A stretch of DNA of 64,000 nt. It comes from Entonaema liquescens. Its lineage: Eukaryota > Ascomycota > Sordariomycetes > Xylariales > Xylariaceae. The position numbers were made by a program, and so were the translations under genes. The stretch is from the NCBI GenBank assembly GCA_902805475.1, contig CADCSX010000009.1, positions 496,001 through 560,000 of the forward strand, written 5' to 3'. Below, one piece after another: positions 22,140 through 32,168 of this stretch (position 1 is its first letter; each line of letters begins with the position of its first letter). A model generated the notes under the pieces. The model saw only the letters and a program-made list of their open reading frames with translations, had not been told where the DNA came from and did no database searches.

Positions 22140-24135
22140 ATGAATCCCAAGATGGCGAATCAGAACCCAGGAAACACCGCTCAGCCATCAGGTCAGTCGT
22201 TTCCGTACTGTTATTCTCGTCCGATCTTGTTATGAGGCTCCATGGAAAAACCCACATCCGAACGCGCAATCGTTTTGAATCCTTTTATCCCCAATTAGGA
22301 ATGCAGTGAAAGACTTGAGACAAGCACGCCAACTGACTTCAAGCCAAAGACCACACTGCTCCAGCAAGCGCCGGTCCCGTAGTATCCACGCCTGCGTCTG
22401 CTGTACCCAAGGAGGCAAACGACTCCAAGAAGGACGATGGCTCGCCTTTGGGATCGGTAGAGGAACCGTCAGCCATGCAGTCAGGCGGGGCAGCAACGTA
22501 TTCTGCAACTGCAGTTAATCCTGCTGACCCGTTGAATTTCGGTCGCCATCGACGTGAAAATGTCAGCAAACGCCAGATGAAGATCGACCATCCTAATGGA
22601 AATAAAAAGCAGCTCAAGAAGTTTTACACTCGACAAAATGAGCTTATCGATCAATTCCTCGGTGCCGACGATGAGGAACGATTGCAAGTGGAGGAAGATG
22701 CTCGAGTGGCACCGAAGATCAAGTTTGCAGTTAATGCATCCTTTACGGTGAACTTCTGCCTTTTCGTAATCCAGCTCTATGCTGCCGTCTCGACTGGGTC
22801 ACTATCGGTAAACGACCCCGGGTGCGAATTGTCCTTTTATGTGAACTTAGTTGACTGTCTTGATAGCTCTTCGCCACCGCTGCTGATGCTTTTGTTCGTA
22901 ATCCTCTAAAATTCTTGATGAAGTGCTGCCGGTTGACCATAAGAGATAGATGGATCTTGTCTCGTCTTTTGTAATGCTGATAACTTCACGAATGGCGGCT
23001 AGAGCCAGCATCTATAAATATCCAGTTGTGAGTATTGATCGACAGTATGGCCATCAAGGTTGTAGCTCATAGTCCTGTAGGGCCGCACGAGGATTGAGAC
23101 TATCGGGATTATCCTCTTCTGTGCGCTGATGACTACCGTCGCAATTCAACTTCTCGTGAGTTTGCTGCCCCATGGCGTTTCAGTCCGTCGGGATCGATGG
23201 TTCTAATTCTTGGCCTACAGGTCGAATCTGCACGTACTCTCGGCGGAGGACCATCCGAGTCCGATGAGCTCCAAATCATTCCCATCGTATTCGTGGGCAT
23301 TGCCAGTAAGGGAATGCGTCCATATATGCACGTTATCTTGTAACTGACAAGGATGTAGTCTTTGCAAAGGCCAGTCTGATGTTTTACTGCCTCGCATACC
23401 GCAGATACCCATCAGTCCATGTCTTCTTCGTACGCAACCCCTTTATGATTATTAAGGTGTAGTTACTAATTGGCAGTCATAGATCGACCACCGCAATGAT
23501 ATCGTTGTTAACATATTCGGTCTGGTCATGTCAGTAGTCGGTGATCGATTTGTCTGGTATCTAGATCCTATTGGTGCTATATGCATCGCGCTCCTCATTC
23601 TTTTCTCTTGGATTTCCAATGCGTTCGAGCAAGTATGGCTCCTCGTAGGGAAGGCGGCTCCAAAGGAGTTCGTGTCGAAACTTATCTACATAAGTATGAC
23701 CCACGATCCCCTTGTTCAAAAGGTGGATACAGTAAGTCAATGCCACCATAAACCTAGCTGAGGTAGTTAATGCTAATAAGAGTTTCAGTGTCGAGCGTAC
23801 CATGCCGGACAAAAATACTACGTCGAGGTTGATATTGTTATGGATCAAGATGTCCCGCTCAAAATCTCACACGACGTGAGTCAATCTCTGCAGAGAAAAC
23901 TCGAAGGTACGTTTCTTCTGGATGAAATAAATGCATTTGAATTATACTGAACCGTTTAGGCTTGGGTAATGTTGAGCGAGCATTCGTCCACGTTGATTAC
24001 GACGATGACCACGACGTCCACCAAGAACACAAACCCCTTTACGAGGAGAAGAAGCAGGGCCGAACCTTGAAAGACGTGCTGCTCTTCCGGAAGAAACAAG
24101 GAGAGGAGGAACTTAGGAGACAAGAGGCGTCATGA
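22140..24135 (+). CDS. Cation diffusion facilitator, Mn-type metal exporter
   Basis: Predicted 464-residue CDF transporter (SLC30/MTP superfamily), a proton-coupled exporter of divalent metal from the cytosol to an organelle or outside. Ten exons: 22140-22191, 22344-22807, 22867-22893, 22950-23027, 23081-23155, 23221-23305, 23359-23429, 23483-23731, 23789-23906 and 23960-24135. The metal sites are DxxxD in TM2 (Asp179-Asp183, within ATAADAFMD) and DxxxD in TM5 (Asp286-Asp290, within IDHRNDI). This pair marks the Mn2+ clade, where Zn-CDFs have HxxxD. Other family blocks are YPVGRTRIETIGIILFCALM, THDPLVQKVDT and the C-terminal YYVEVDIVMDQ domain. All nine introns keep frame. Exon 3 is only 27 nt, and the TM2 motif is split by an intron. 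The first intron (to TTCAAG) is the least certain. Manganese specificity is inferred from the motifs. Confidence 0.88.
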
Positions 24136-24684
24136 TAAGATACCCACGTCACTTTCGAATCTCGGAAAAGGAGTGAGGGTGGTAAAAGGAGGGGCATGAG
24201 AGACGACAAAGATCAAAGATAGAAGAGAGCCGCGGTTTATGCCACCAAGCAAAGGTGTGGTGAGACTAATCAAACAGTGCGAACATCAGTATACGATGAT
24301 AATAAGTGCGATGATTTTATTTATGTATAATATAGCGACGAGCGATGAGCGATTGATATACAGATACGCCATATAAATAGTAAAAAATAATAAAAGAGTC
24401 CGAATTGCGCAAACGTTTCGAGAAGTTGAGGAGTTGAGAAGTTGAGAAGTTGGAAATTCGGGTTTAGTTGATACATGGACCAATTATACGCTATTGACGT
24501 CGTACAAAGAGTTCAACTGAAGCTAGTGTCTAACTAGCGGGGAGCTAAACTCTTGGTTACATAATAACCACAGCTTGTAGCTTGTAACCTCGTATCTTAT
24601 CGTATGATTGGAAATGAAAACCTTCCCATTTGCGTTCTCAACTCTATTCTTTCTAAGGGGAATTATCCTCACAGAACCCTCAAA
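24136..24684. other. Intergenic between CDF and COX15 genes
   Basis: No gene is seen. A short repeat of GAGAAGTTGA-like units lies near 24418-24455. The last 80 bases form an in-frame extension of COX15 starting with an ATG at 24604. Confidence 0.5.
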
Positions 24685-26168
24685 ATGTCACTTCTTCTAC
24701 CGGGGATACGCAAAGGGACGACAAGGCTGACGCCTAGTCAGTTCGTCTGCCGCCAATGCCTTCGCCAGCAGCCGCGCGGGGCAGCTTCGTCGCGGATCTT
24801 TCGGGCTCTACAGGTCCGACAGGCCAGTACCGGTGCCGAGTCGAAAGCTCGTTTTTCTCGATACTTTACCTCTGCAGCTATCGCGACCGAAGCGCCGCAA
24901 GCCGCGAAGCGAGTATTCCCCGAGACGAGCTCTAAGGGTGTAGCGTACTGGTTAATTGGCAGCGCGGCGAGCGTCTTCGGTATCGTGGTCTTTGGTGGGC
25001 TTACACGGTTAACGGAGTCTGGGTATATATGAACCGTTGCTCTCTTTTTTACGAGAACCTAACCAAGTCTAACCGATTATAAAAAATCAGGCTTAGCATA
25101 ACGGAATGGAAGCCCGTAACCGGGTCCCGACCACCTCTCACCCAGGCCGACTGGGAGGCCGAGTTCGAGAAATACCGGGCCTCGCCCGAGTTCCACCTAC
25201 TGAACTCGCACATGGACCTCGACGAGTTTAAGAAGATCTACTTCATGGAATGGACGCACCGGCTATGGGGACGTGTTATCGGATTGACCTTTGCAGTACC
25301 GACTATATATCTAATTGCCCGCCGTCGTGTATCTGCTCGCGTCGCCGCACACCTCGTTGGCATCTCTGCGCTCATCGGCTTCCAGGGGCTTATTGGATGG
25401 TGGATGGTGAAGTCTGGGCTTAAGGACGACTTGTTCGCACCGGGGTCTCATCCTCGCGTTTCGCAGTATCGACTTGCTACGCATCTAGCTACAGCCTTCG
25501 TCTGTTACTCCTGGATGCTGCTCACAGGCCTGAGTATCTTGCGCACTCGTCGTCTCCTCGCCGACCCCGTCTCCGCTAGCAAGGTGATCTCCGCTCTAAA
25601 AAACCCCGCCATTGCCCCCTTCCGACGCTACGTATCTGCCCTCACCGTATTAGTTTTCACGACTGTCCTCTCGGGTGCTTTGGTTGCTGGTCTTGATGCC
25701 GGGCTTATCTACAATGAATTTCCTATGATGGGTCTAGGCCTAACCCCGCCAAAGTCTGAGCTGTGGGATAAGTTCTACTCGCGCAAAGAGGACAACTCCG
25801 ATCTATGGTGGCGCAACATACTCGAGAACCCGAGCTTGGTACAGCTAGACCACCGAATCCTTGCCACGACTACCTTCTGCGCCATCCTCGCGCTGTTTGC
25901 GTATTCTCGGTCAGGCCGCCTGGCTACCGTGCTACCCAAGAATGTGAAGAAGGGCACGATGGGTATTGTGCATCTTGTTTCTCTACAGGTCGCTCTCGGT
26001 ATCAGCACGCTCATCTACATGGTCCCTATTTCGCTTGCTGCCGCCCACCAAGCGGGTAGTCTGGCGTTATTAACCGGGGTCCTCGTCCTCGGCCACCGCC
26101 TACGCGTGCCAAAGGCGACGATCGCACAGGTTCAGAAGAGGTTGGCTTCGGCAACACAACCGCGGTAA
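24685..26168 (+). CDS. COX15: Heme A synthase COX15, mitochondrial
   Basis: Predicted 471-residue COX15, which oxidises heme O to heme A for cytochrome c oxidase in the inner mitochondrial membrane. Exons are 24685-25022 and 25091-26168. The first about 75 residues are an Arg/Ser/Ala-rich presequence. Then come GGLTRLTESG joined to LSITEWKPV, and several hydrophobic segments. Conserved histidines lie in MEWTHRLWGR, LATHLATAF, QLDHRILA and AAAHQAGSL, which are the heme ligands known in the family. LDAGLIYNEFPMMG is also diagnostic. The intron (GTATAT...AAATCAG) restores ESG-LSITEW. A second in-frame ATG lies 27 codons upstream at 24604. The downstream one was chosen for its AAAATG context and because the presequence then starts with MSLLLPGIRKG. 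It is convergent with the lysyl-tRNA synthetase gene, and the stops are about 260 bp apart. Confidence 0.94.
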
Positions 26169-26427
26169 TACGACCATATCCCATCCTAGACTAATGAGTG
26201 TACGATTTTCAAGGCACCATTTGTTCACTAGACAGATACCATGTATTATACGTAGAGTCTCAACTTTTTTTTCCTTTCATTTCCGCCCCTATGGTGTGCC
26301 GAGCATAGCATTGATCTAATCTGGAATATCCAGCTAAAGTACTGTACAAACGCCGTAGACAGTACAACCTCCAAGCCACTATCCGTATTAACAGGACCTG
26401 TACTCTACCAATATTCAAGGTCACTCC

Positions 26428-28380
26428 TTATTTGTGGGCTGGAGGCTGTGGTTAGTATGATATATCAATAAGTGGAGAGCTACGACGATCATCACTTACG
26501 AATTCCTTCAACTTTAACGTGGGGATCCTCTGCGCCTGCCTCTTCGACGTCGGCAGGGAGCTTCTCTTTCTTCTGTTCGGGGTTCATAAAAGGGAACAGC
26601 AACACCTCCTTGATAGTGTAGTTGTTGGTGAGGAACATGGTGAGTCGGTCAATACCCATACCCCAACCAGCGGTAGGCGGTAGACCGTATTCGAGAGCGT
26701 TTAAGAAAGTCTCGTCGATCATTTGGGCCTCGTCATCTCCCTGAGCCTTCTGGTTCGCCTGCTCTTCGAAGCGCAGTCTCTGCTCGAACGGCTGGTTCAA
26801 CTCGGTGTAGGCGTTGGCGATTTCCTTCTTGCAGACGAAGGCCTCGAATCGCTCTGTCAGACCGGGCTTGCTACGGTGGTCCTTGGCCAATGGAGACATG
26901 ATCTTGGGGTGCTCCGTGATAAAGGTCGGGTTGACTGCGGTCTCTTCGATGAACTCGCCGGTCAATCTGTCAAGCATCCTGGCAGTAGTCTGGGGCTCGG
27001 GGCAAACAACGTTGACCTTCTTCAAAACCCCCTTGAGCCATTCTCTGGTCTCATCTGTGTGTAATTGATCACCAGGAGGGAACTTCTCTCCTGTTGCTTC
27101 CTCGAGGGCAGGAATCATCTCCACTCTTCGCCACGGCGCCTCCCAGTTAACTGTGTAGGTCTCGCCGTGCTGTGTGGTGAATTCAGTTACATAGCTCCCA
27201 GTAAGATGCTTCACCATGCCGGAGACAAGCTCTTCGGTTCTGTGCATGAGATCGTTGAAGTCGGCATAAGCTTCGTAAAACTCGCAGGTTGTGAACTCTG
27301 GGTTATGCGTTAGATCGGCACCCTCATTTCTGAACAGGCGGCCAATCTCGTAAACCTTGTCGTACTCTCCAACAATCAGCATCTTGAGGGGTAGCTCTGG
27401 TGCTATTCTCAGGAAGATATCCATGTTGTAGTCGTTAAGGTGAGACTGGAAGGGCTTGGCCGTAGCACCACCGGCGATCTGGTTGAGGATAGGGGTTTCA
27501 ACCTCTTCGAACCCAGCATTGTCAAGGTAATTGCGGATGTACTTGATAATCTTGGTACGAGTGCGGTAGGTTTGAGCGGTCCTGGGGTTCATGATAAGAT
27601 CGAGATAACGCTTGCGGTAACGCTGCTCTTGGTCCTTGAAGCCGTAGTACTCGTCGGGTAATTGGTGCAGGCAGGGGGATAGAAGTATCACTTCTGTAGC
27701 AAAGACGGATAACTCGCCCTCCTCGCCCTTCTCAAGCTTAGTTTTAGGAGCAGTTCTTCCAGCATAACCAACGACACCAATGATATCACCACGCCTTATG
27801 TGGTCATGTTGCTTCTCGAATGCAGGTGCGCCTTCACGAATTTCTTGAGCCTGGCACATGATCTGGACCTTGACGCCATTGTTACCACGGATATCGTAGA
27901 AAAGTAACTTGCTACCGGAGGCACGCTTGTTGTATATTCTTCCTGCGACGTGTAGTGTCTTGGTCTTGTCATGTTCTCCAGACTTCAGGTGGCCATACTC
28001 CTTAACTAGATCGTTTAGGTCATAATCGCGATGGAACTTGTGAGGGTAGGGATAGGGTGCCTTCGATTCGATGAGCTTGGAGATGGCGCGAGATCGAATC
28101 TCGAAATATTGCTGGTACCAATTAGTTAGTATTATAATTAACTAGTAGAACCATAACGATGCAAATTGACTAACGTTAGAGTCAACTCCTTCTCATCAGC
28201 TTCAGCGTTCGTCTTCTTCGCAGCGGGCTTAGGCGGTGCAGCGGCGGCCTTCTCTTGCTTCTTAGCATCTCTCTCACGCTGCTTCTGTCTCTTCTTTAAC
28301 TCGGACTTGGACACCTTCTCGCCAGTGACCTCATCTAAGTGCAGGTTAGCAACCTCTGCGGTAGGTGCTTGATCTGCCAT
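26428..28380 (-). CDS. KRS1: Cytosolic lysyl-tRNA synthetase
   Basis: Predicted 610-residue class II lysyl-tRNA synthetase, which charges tRNA-Lys in the cytosol. Exons (minus strand) are 28380-28171, 28111-26500 and a tiny last exon 26438-26428. It has a Lys/Ala-rich tRNA-binding N-terminal extension (KSELKKRQKQRERDAKKQEK), an OB-fold anticodon domain (LHVAGRIYNKRASG...LLFYDIRG), motif 1 (FEEVETPILNQIAGGATAKP), motif 2 (FRNEGADLTHNPEFT) and motif 3 (GWGMGIDRLTMFL). The first intron uses a weak GTCAAT donor. The last intron begins GTAAGT and carries a perfect TACTAAC branch. Splicing to the second AG (CCTCCAG) gives the end EGI-PHK. Unspliced, the protein would end EGIRK, so the function is unaffected. 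No organelle presequence is evident. Confidence 0.93.
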
Positions 28381-29808
28381 CTTGACTAAATGTGGTTTGC
28401 GATATTGTGTACCTCAAGTGTGTACCTCAAGTGTGTACCTCAAATAAAGTTGGTAGAATTATTTGTTATTTGTTAAGTCGACCCCACGTAGATAGGTTTT
28501 TTGTGAGTCGATCGCGGGGTAATTTTTTGCGAATTGAAATTGAGTCACCGCACCGATTTCGCCAATTGCTATTCGCGTCTAATCGCGGGGCACATTTCTA
28601 TCACGTGGATATCATGTGATTTCTATTTAGCCTTTTCCTAATGCTTCAAATATTTTTAAATAAGTCTCTTTTCTACTAATCTGACTAACCACGATCATAA
28701 TAATATCATAATAATATTACACTTCATAATACCATCACTATTCCTTTTAGCACATTAGTTATAGTTAAACCAATAGTCATATAACTTATACCCTGTCCTT
28801 GTCTTCTATTGCATAGACCTACAGAAGCACATACATGGATGTAATTCCAAATTGCAAACCGCAGTCAGAAGAGAGAAAAAAACTAGCATCCGTATTAAAT
28901 ACGCCTGAATAAGACTCAATCCCAATTAGTCGCTAACTTGTGACAAAAGGTCCTACTAGCCTACTAATCTCTTTTCTAGCGAGCTGCGCCCAAGGGTGGG
29001 ATCCTTCAGCCCCCAGACCTCATCATCGCTTTCTAGGGTTCCACCTAGCTGAATACCCTAGCAGCCAGTCAACAACCAGGAAAATAGCCGGGGTAATAGG
29101 ATAACCCAAACTAAACCGGCGGAAATTTAATAGGCTTAAGCTGCCAAGAGACAAAGCGTCTGCTTCTCTAGCAAGGCTTATCTGTCGTCCTTATGAAGCA
29201 CAGTGTGGTGCTCGTATCTCAGAGTCCTTGGCCCGGCCGGCACTTGGGCATTTTACGATCTGATTCAATTACACTTCTCTCATGTCATAGGCTTAGCATT
29301 ATTTGAGGTGATAGCATCTCCGATGCATTGGGTTCACCTATGTCAAAGAGACTTGATATCAGGGGGATAACTATTCTTATCAGTATATTCTAGTCTCCAT
29401 GTTCGATGCTAGATGAGAACATCATGTCGTTGATTCGTGCCTGGACTGGTCGACAAAGTACCTATTGGCGTTTTCTGCAGGAATATGTATGTTCCTTGAA
29501 AACCGAGCGCCACGGCGGTAAACTAGCCACCACCAGAGGCATCAGCTTCAGGCGTGTGTGTGATAACTTTGAGTGTGTTGTGTATATTCTTGCCAAGCGG
29601 TTTCGAGTTGGGGTTAGCTCTACTTACGAGGGAGAAGCTGATAGTTTTGAACAACCTATGGTATTGTCGCGTATTAACTCGTGTGATAAATACTGGCGGA
29701 TATGCATCACACCCGTTCGAGATATCGGCAGAGGATATGTGCTACTATATTATTCATTTCCCCAACCCACTCCTAACCTCAGACGGCTTTTAGGTTGTCA
29801 AAGTCAGT
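28381..29808. other. Intergenic between lysyl-tRNA synthetase and ankyrin genes
   Basis: No gene is supported. A 13-bp repeat (28406-28443) lies directly before the synthetase ATG. TAATATCATAATAATAT-type simple sequence occurs near 28700. Positions 29500-29800 include open frames without family features, and may be leader of the next gene. Confidence 0.5.
28406..28443. repeat. 13-bp tandem repeat in the synthetase leader
   Basis: Three copies of TGTGTACCTCAAG, the last one lacking its final G, lie 25-63 bases upstream of the lysyl-tRNA synthetase start codon, probably inside its 5' UTR or core promoter. Confidence 0.8.
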
Positions 29809-31116
29809 ATGAGTTTTGGCGTAGGCTTCGGTGATTTGGTGCTCGCCTCCAAATTGGCCTGGAATATATACAAAGCATGTAAAGATTCGGGCGATAATTT
29901 CAAGCGCCTATCGAGCGAAGTAGCCTCCCTACATGTTGTACTTAAAGAGACAGAGGACTTCATTAATGAATTCCCGGAACTAGACGTCTCGAGAAAGAAT
30001 CGTTTAAATATTCTAACCGATGGGTGTAAGACGACGTTGGAGGATTTGCAAAAGCTACTCAAGTCATATGAGCGACTCGGAACACAAGCTCAAAGAACTT
30101 GGGACCGGATGCGCTTCGGATTGGAAGATCTAGCTGATATTAGATCCCGCTTGGTGAGCAATGCGACGCTCTTAACGGCTTTCAATAGCTCTCTAGTCAA
30201 GTCTGCAATACCGAACTGCGTACACGTTGAAACAATACTAACCTTGGTTGAAAGCTCATCAACGACGAGGATCGAGAAGAGACTAAATAAATTCATCTGT
30301 GAAATACGTGCCGGGTACCGGGAAGGATCCGTTGTTACTACCCCGGACGCTGTCGAGACGATTGATTCACCCGATGTGTGGGCCCAACTGCGCCGTGAAC
30401 TCGAGGACATCGGTATCTCGCCGGTCATCATGGAAGAACATCACGAATATATATCAAATTGGATGAAATCTGTCTTAGCTCGGGGGCTTATCAACGAAGA
30501 CCCTGCAGCAGTACTGAACGGGACGGTCTCTCACGATTCTGCCTATGGTGATAGCATCATCTTCTCGTCTGCTGATATGAACACAGCAAACGAACAGTTC
30601 AAGTTGGATATGCGAAAGAAACAGGCCGAAAGGCCCCTAGATGAAGTTTTAAAACCACTTACTGTCGAATCTGCCGCTCCAGCAGTTAGGAAGAAGTCTA
30701 TCACGGATCCTACCAGGCTTATCCGAAAGCTCTTTTAAAGGATGATGCGCTTGTACAAGCAGCTAGCGATGGCGACATCGATAAAGTTGCCAAGCTACTT
30801 AGCATCGGGTGCAACGTGAATGCAACAGATCGATGGGGGTCAGTGATTTTTTGAATGGGCTGTTTGATACAAATACTGACGCGTATTACGTAGCTGGTCG
30901 GCACTCAGCATGTGTGCATATGGAGGACATCTCGCCATAGCCCGACTCCTTCTTGAGCACGGGGCTGACTTGTACAACGTCGATGTCGACGGTGATACCC
31001 CGATGCAAATAGCTACAACCCGCGGCCACTCGGAAGTTGCTATTCTTTTCGATGAAGCACAGGCTGAGAGAGATCGTCTGGCTCGGGAACTTGATGCTGA
31101 GCCAACAGCAAAATGA
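29809..31116 (+). CDS. NLR-like N-terminal domain plus ankyrin repeats, joint uncertain
   Basis: The first frame (29809 to about 30700) encodes a helical domain starting MSFGVGFGDLVLASKLAWNI, a pattern typical of the N-terminal domain found on many fungal NLR/STAND and ankyrin proteins. The second part, after about 30717, encodes ankyrin repeats (DDALVQAASDGDIDKVAKLL, GHLAIARLLLEHGADL, GDTPMQIATTRGHSEVAILF). A clear intron (30839-30893, GTCAGT...TAG) joins the repeats in frame. The two parts are in different frames, shifted by one base. Either an intron with a weak donor (GTTTTA at 30646 or GTCGAA at 30664) ends at TACCAG (30716), or one T is missing from the T-run at 30733-30736, which would read RKLF-LKDDAL. 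No NACHT/NB-ARC domain is present. The role may be protein binding or incompatibility-like signalling, which is inference. Confidence 0.6.
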
Positions 31117-32168
31117 ACCAACTCGACATGGGTCCGGTTAGCTGGTTAGCGTTTCAATCCGCAATCTTTATCACCTGCGCCCCAGTAACACGGTGAAGGA
31201 TTTAATCATGATGAGGTGGTGCAAAATGATCTACATATCCGCTTAACCCCGAAGACGTTTATGATTTTGAATTATTATTTATTCATTTTTCAAGGAATAA
31301 AGTTCTGTCTTTAATATTGTTTTGTCTATGCATCCCTTTCTTTCTTTCAGCCGTCGTTTTCCCGCTGTAAAGATATTCTAAACTGGGTTCATCCGGTTTG
31401 TATGATTTGTCGAGAGTCCGAGAGTCGGCATTGTGTTTATTATTGGATCCATGTCTTCGATCACCATGTTAGGTCTTATTCTTCAAGAAAAGATAGCTGC
31501 ACTTTTGGTACGCACACTGTCTTGATATGCTAAGCCTGACGTAGCGCCTCCATTAATAGGACCCACGAGCCCAGCACCGCCAAGCTATTATAGAGTTGCA
31601 TCGCCGCAGAGCATCCGCTAGAGCTGCTAGGGAGAAGCAAAGGAAGCAGGGGAGCCGGTAAGGCTGACAATTATAGTTTGTAATCCTCACTGCTATAGGG
31701 GCATAGGACTCCGTAAAGTCCCTCGCTGTTGATCCTATCAACTTCATCGCCATGCGCAGCCACGATAGGTCATTTCCCAATCAGGATGACTTACCGCAGG
31801 TCAAACGACACGCGTATCCTATACGGGATCAGCAAGTCGACCCCTTATGTAGAATGTCGTGGCCGCCATTCCCACCATCGGCCTTTAGGATAGTTCCTAG
31901 AATGTTAGGCCGTCTATTGAGAAGTTGTCCTGGGCAAACTACACTCGTTGAATAATACTGTCCAATTTCTCACTTCTATACGTTGTTACTCAAGTATACC
32001 TATTTCTTAAAATCTCACTTAGAGTAACTGATAGTTCAGCCTATCTTGTACTACCAGCGGAGGATGAATATATCTATCGTTGAGGGTTGATTCGACACGG
32101 ATATTTCACCGACTATTCACCCCGGACGCGGGATCCCGCTAAGATAGACGCAACGCGAAATTGTCACG
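31117..32168. other. Intergenic, no supported gene
   Basis: Probable 3' UTR of the ankyrin gene, followed by unremarkable DNA. The last about 150 bases are the likely promoter and leader of the ABC transporter. No upstream exon encoding a signal peptide for that transporter was found. Confidence 0.5.

Noticed and set aside
26723..27661. Long open frames on the + strand over the lysyl-tRNA synthetase gene
   Set aside because: They are complements of a clearly conserved coding exon and show no family features of their own.
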